The notes below the pieces were generated by a model, which made no database searches, was not told where the DNA came from, and saw only the letters and a program-made list of their open reading frames with translations. The position numbers and the translations under genes were made by a program. Source: Desulfovibrio sp. (GTDB lineage: Bacteria > Desulfobacterota > Desulfovibrionia > Desulfovibrionales > Desulfovibrionaceae). Taken from it: a DNA stretch of 7,885 nt. Each line of letters begins with the position of its first letter. The stretch's first letter is position 1. Location of the stretch: NCBI GenBank assembly GCA_003512875.1, contig DONZ01000143.1, forward strand, positions 1-7,885, in the 5' to 3' direction. Below, piece by piece: positions 7,332 to 7,885 of this stretch.

Positions 7332-7355
7332 AAAAAAAGGAGCTTGCGCTCCTTT
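7332..7355 (-). terminator. Rho-independent terminator of the hydrogenase protease transcript
   Basis: On the minus strand AAAGGAGC-GCAA-GCTCCTTT forms a perfect 8-bp stem closed by a GNRA-type GCAA tetraloop (7336-7355). It runs directly into a continuous seven-T tract (7332-7338, partly inside the stem). It begins three bases after the protease stop codon. On the plus strand the hairpin is followed by TTTCTCTATTTTTT, so weak termination in the opposite direction is possible. Confidence 0.88.
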
Positions 7356-7357
7356 CT

Positions 7358-7834
7358 CTATTTTTTGCTGTATTGGACACCATGTTTTTCCAGTTCTTTC
7401 AAAACTTCATGTATCAGTTTTGGCACAGCCTCCTGAATTTTCGGGCTTAATTCCAAATTCAGGGACGTAAAGTCTTCCGGCTCAACGCCTATGACCACGC
7501 AATCGGGTCTATGCCCTATCAAATCGCAATAAATAAGCGTGTCCACCAAATCGGTCTGGTGCAAGGAATCGGAAAAGCTCATGCTTTTTCGCAAGTCATC
7601 GCCGACCAAACGGTATAAGGTTCCCGCTTCATGCCCGCCTTTGACCGCATCTATGATGACAGCCAAATCAGCGTCCATCAAACTGTCCATAAGTCCCATA
7701 CCGAGCGTTCCGCCGTCAAGAAGACGTACATTTTCCGGAAAACTGTATTCTTCCTGCATTTTCAGCACAGTTTTCACACCGACGGCCTCATCGCGGTAGA
7801 GAACATTTCCAACACCAAGAACTAAGATTTTCAT
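7358..7834 (-). CDS. [NiFe]-hydrogenase maturation endopeptidase, HyaD/HybD family (peptidase M52)
   Basis: This 158-residue protease removes the C-terminal peptide of a [NiFe]-hydrogenase large subunit after nickel insertion, the last step of maturation in the cytoplasm. The N-terminus MKILVLGVGNVLYRDEAVGV is the family signature. The residues that probe nickel in E. coli HybD (Glu16, Asp62, His93) have counterparts: Glu16 in YRDEAVG, Asp62 in VIIDAVKGG and His92 in SDSLHQTD. Length fits the family. The frame is open 16 codons further upstream, but I start at 7834 because the family N-terminus begins there and the preceding gene's stop lies one base away, pointing to coupled translation (the local SD, GAAG, is weak). 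A strong terminator follows, so it ends its operon. The hydrogenase structural genes are expected to the right. The exact type (Hya, Hyb or Hyn) cannot be read from this gene alone. Confidence 0.93.
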   Translation of the reverse strand: MKILVLGVGNVLYRDEAVGVKTVLKMQEEYSFPENVRLLDGGTLGMGLMDSLMDADLAVIIDAVKGGHEAGTLYRLVGDDLRKSMSFSDSLHQTDLVDTLIYCDLIGHRPDCVVIGVEPEDFTSLNLELSPKIQEAVPKLIHEVLKELEKHGVQYSKK

Positions 7835-7835
7835 A

Positions 7836-7885
7836 TTATTTTGTTTCTTCTTTAAAAGGCTCCGGAACATAACCGTCGGCATACT
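7836..7885 (-). CDS. C-terminal end of an unidentified gene entering from the right edge
   Basis: On the minus strand the last 15 codons read YADGYVPEPFKEETK and end in TAA at 7836-7838, one base before the protease ATG. The proline- and charge-rich tail and the tight junction suggest a real gene end in the same operon. It lacks the DPCxxC/H ending of a [NiFe]-hydrogenase large subunit. A membrane cytochrome subunit (HyaC/HybB-like) or other accessory gene is a guess from operon habit only. Confidence 0.5.
   Translation of the reverse strand, partial: YADGYVPEPFKEETK

Noticed and set aside
7197..7470. Two overlapping short plus-strand frames (79 and 70 codons)
   Set aside because: They run through the terminator hairpin and into the antisense of the protease gene; no SD and no protein-like pattern.
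1..7885. CRISPR array, tRNA, rRNA, insertion sequence or prophage genes
   Set aside because: No regularly spaced repeats, cloverleaf, transposase motifs or terminal inverted repeats were found by eye on either strand.

Overview
The window reads as a slice of a bacterial chromosome from an anaerobic, hydrogen-metabolising, moderately AT-rich Gram-negative organism. The content that suggests this is carAB, a dapF/aminotransferase pair and a [NiFe]-hydrogenase maturation protease. The overall impression is a low-GC, host-associated relative of Desulfovibrio (Desulfovibrionales). That is an impression from protein style only, with no database check, and should be held loosely.

Layout: (1) 1-4048, minus strand: carA then carB, the two subunits of carbamoyl-phosphate synthase. 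They are separated by 54 bases, and carB runs off the left edge after 942 codons. (2) 4049-4256: an AT-rich divergent control region with a candidate promoter for each direction. (3) 4257-7070, plus strand: dapF (diaminopimelate epimerase), a class IV PLP aminotransferase resembling plant D-amino-acid aminotransferase/ADC lyase, the broken remains of a small P-loop kinase-like gene, and a YjaB-type GNAT acetyltransferase. Gaps are short and the genes probably share one transcript. (4) 7071-7357: a non-coding convergent gap with palindromes, a possible structured element and a strong terminator. (5) 7358-7885, minus strand: a HyaD/HybD-family hydrogenase maturation endopeptidase, preceded one base upstream by the tail of an unidentified gene that enters from the right edge.

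How it fits together: carAB makes carbamoyl phosphate for arginine and pyrimidine synthesis. dapF supplies meso-diaminopimelate for peptidoglycan and lysine, and the adjoining fold-type IV aminotransferase could plausibly supply D-amino acids to the same wall pathway, or act in folate synthesis. The hydrogenase protease processes the large subunit of a [NiFe] hydrogenase whose structural genes should lie to the right.

The most notable point is the kinase relic at 6167-6620. Its first eight codons and its last ~144 codons are intact, but they lie in different frames. The missing middle holds the nucleotide-binding P-loop. The junction sits on GGGGCTT, a 7-base string that would be expected at both ends of the lost segment, which points to deletion between short direct repeats. 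The surviving 3' part is open in frame into the downstream acetyltransferase, creating an accidental-looking fusion frame. I found no CRISPR array, tRNA, rRNA, insertion sequence or clearly new multi-gene system.
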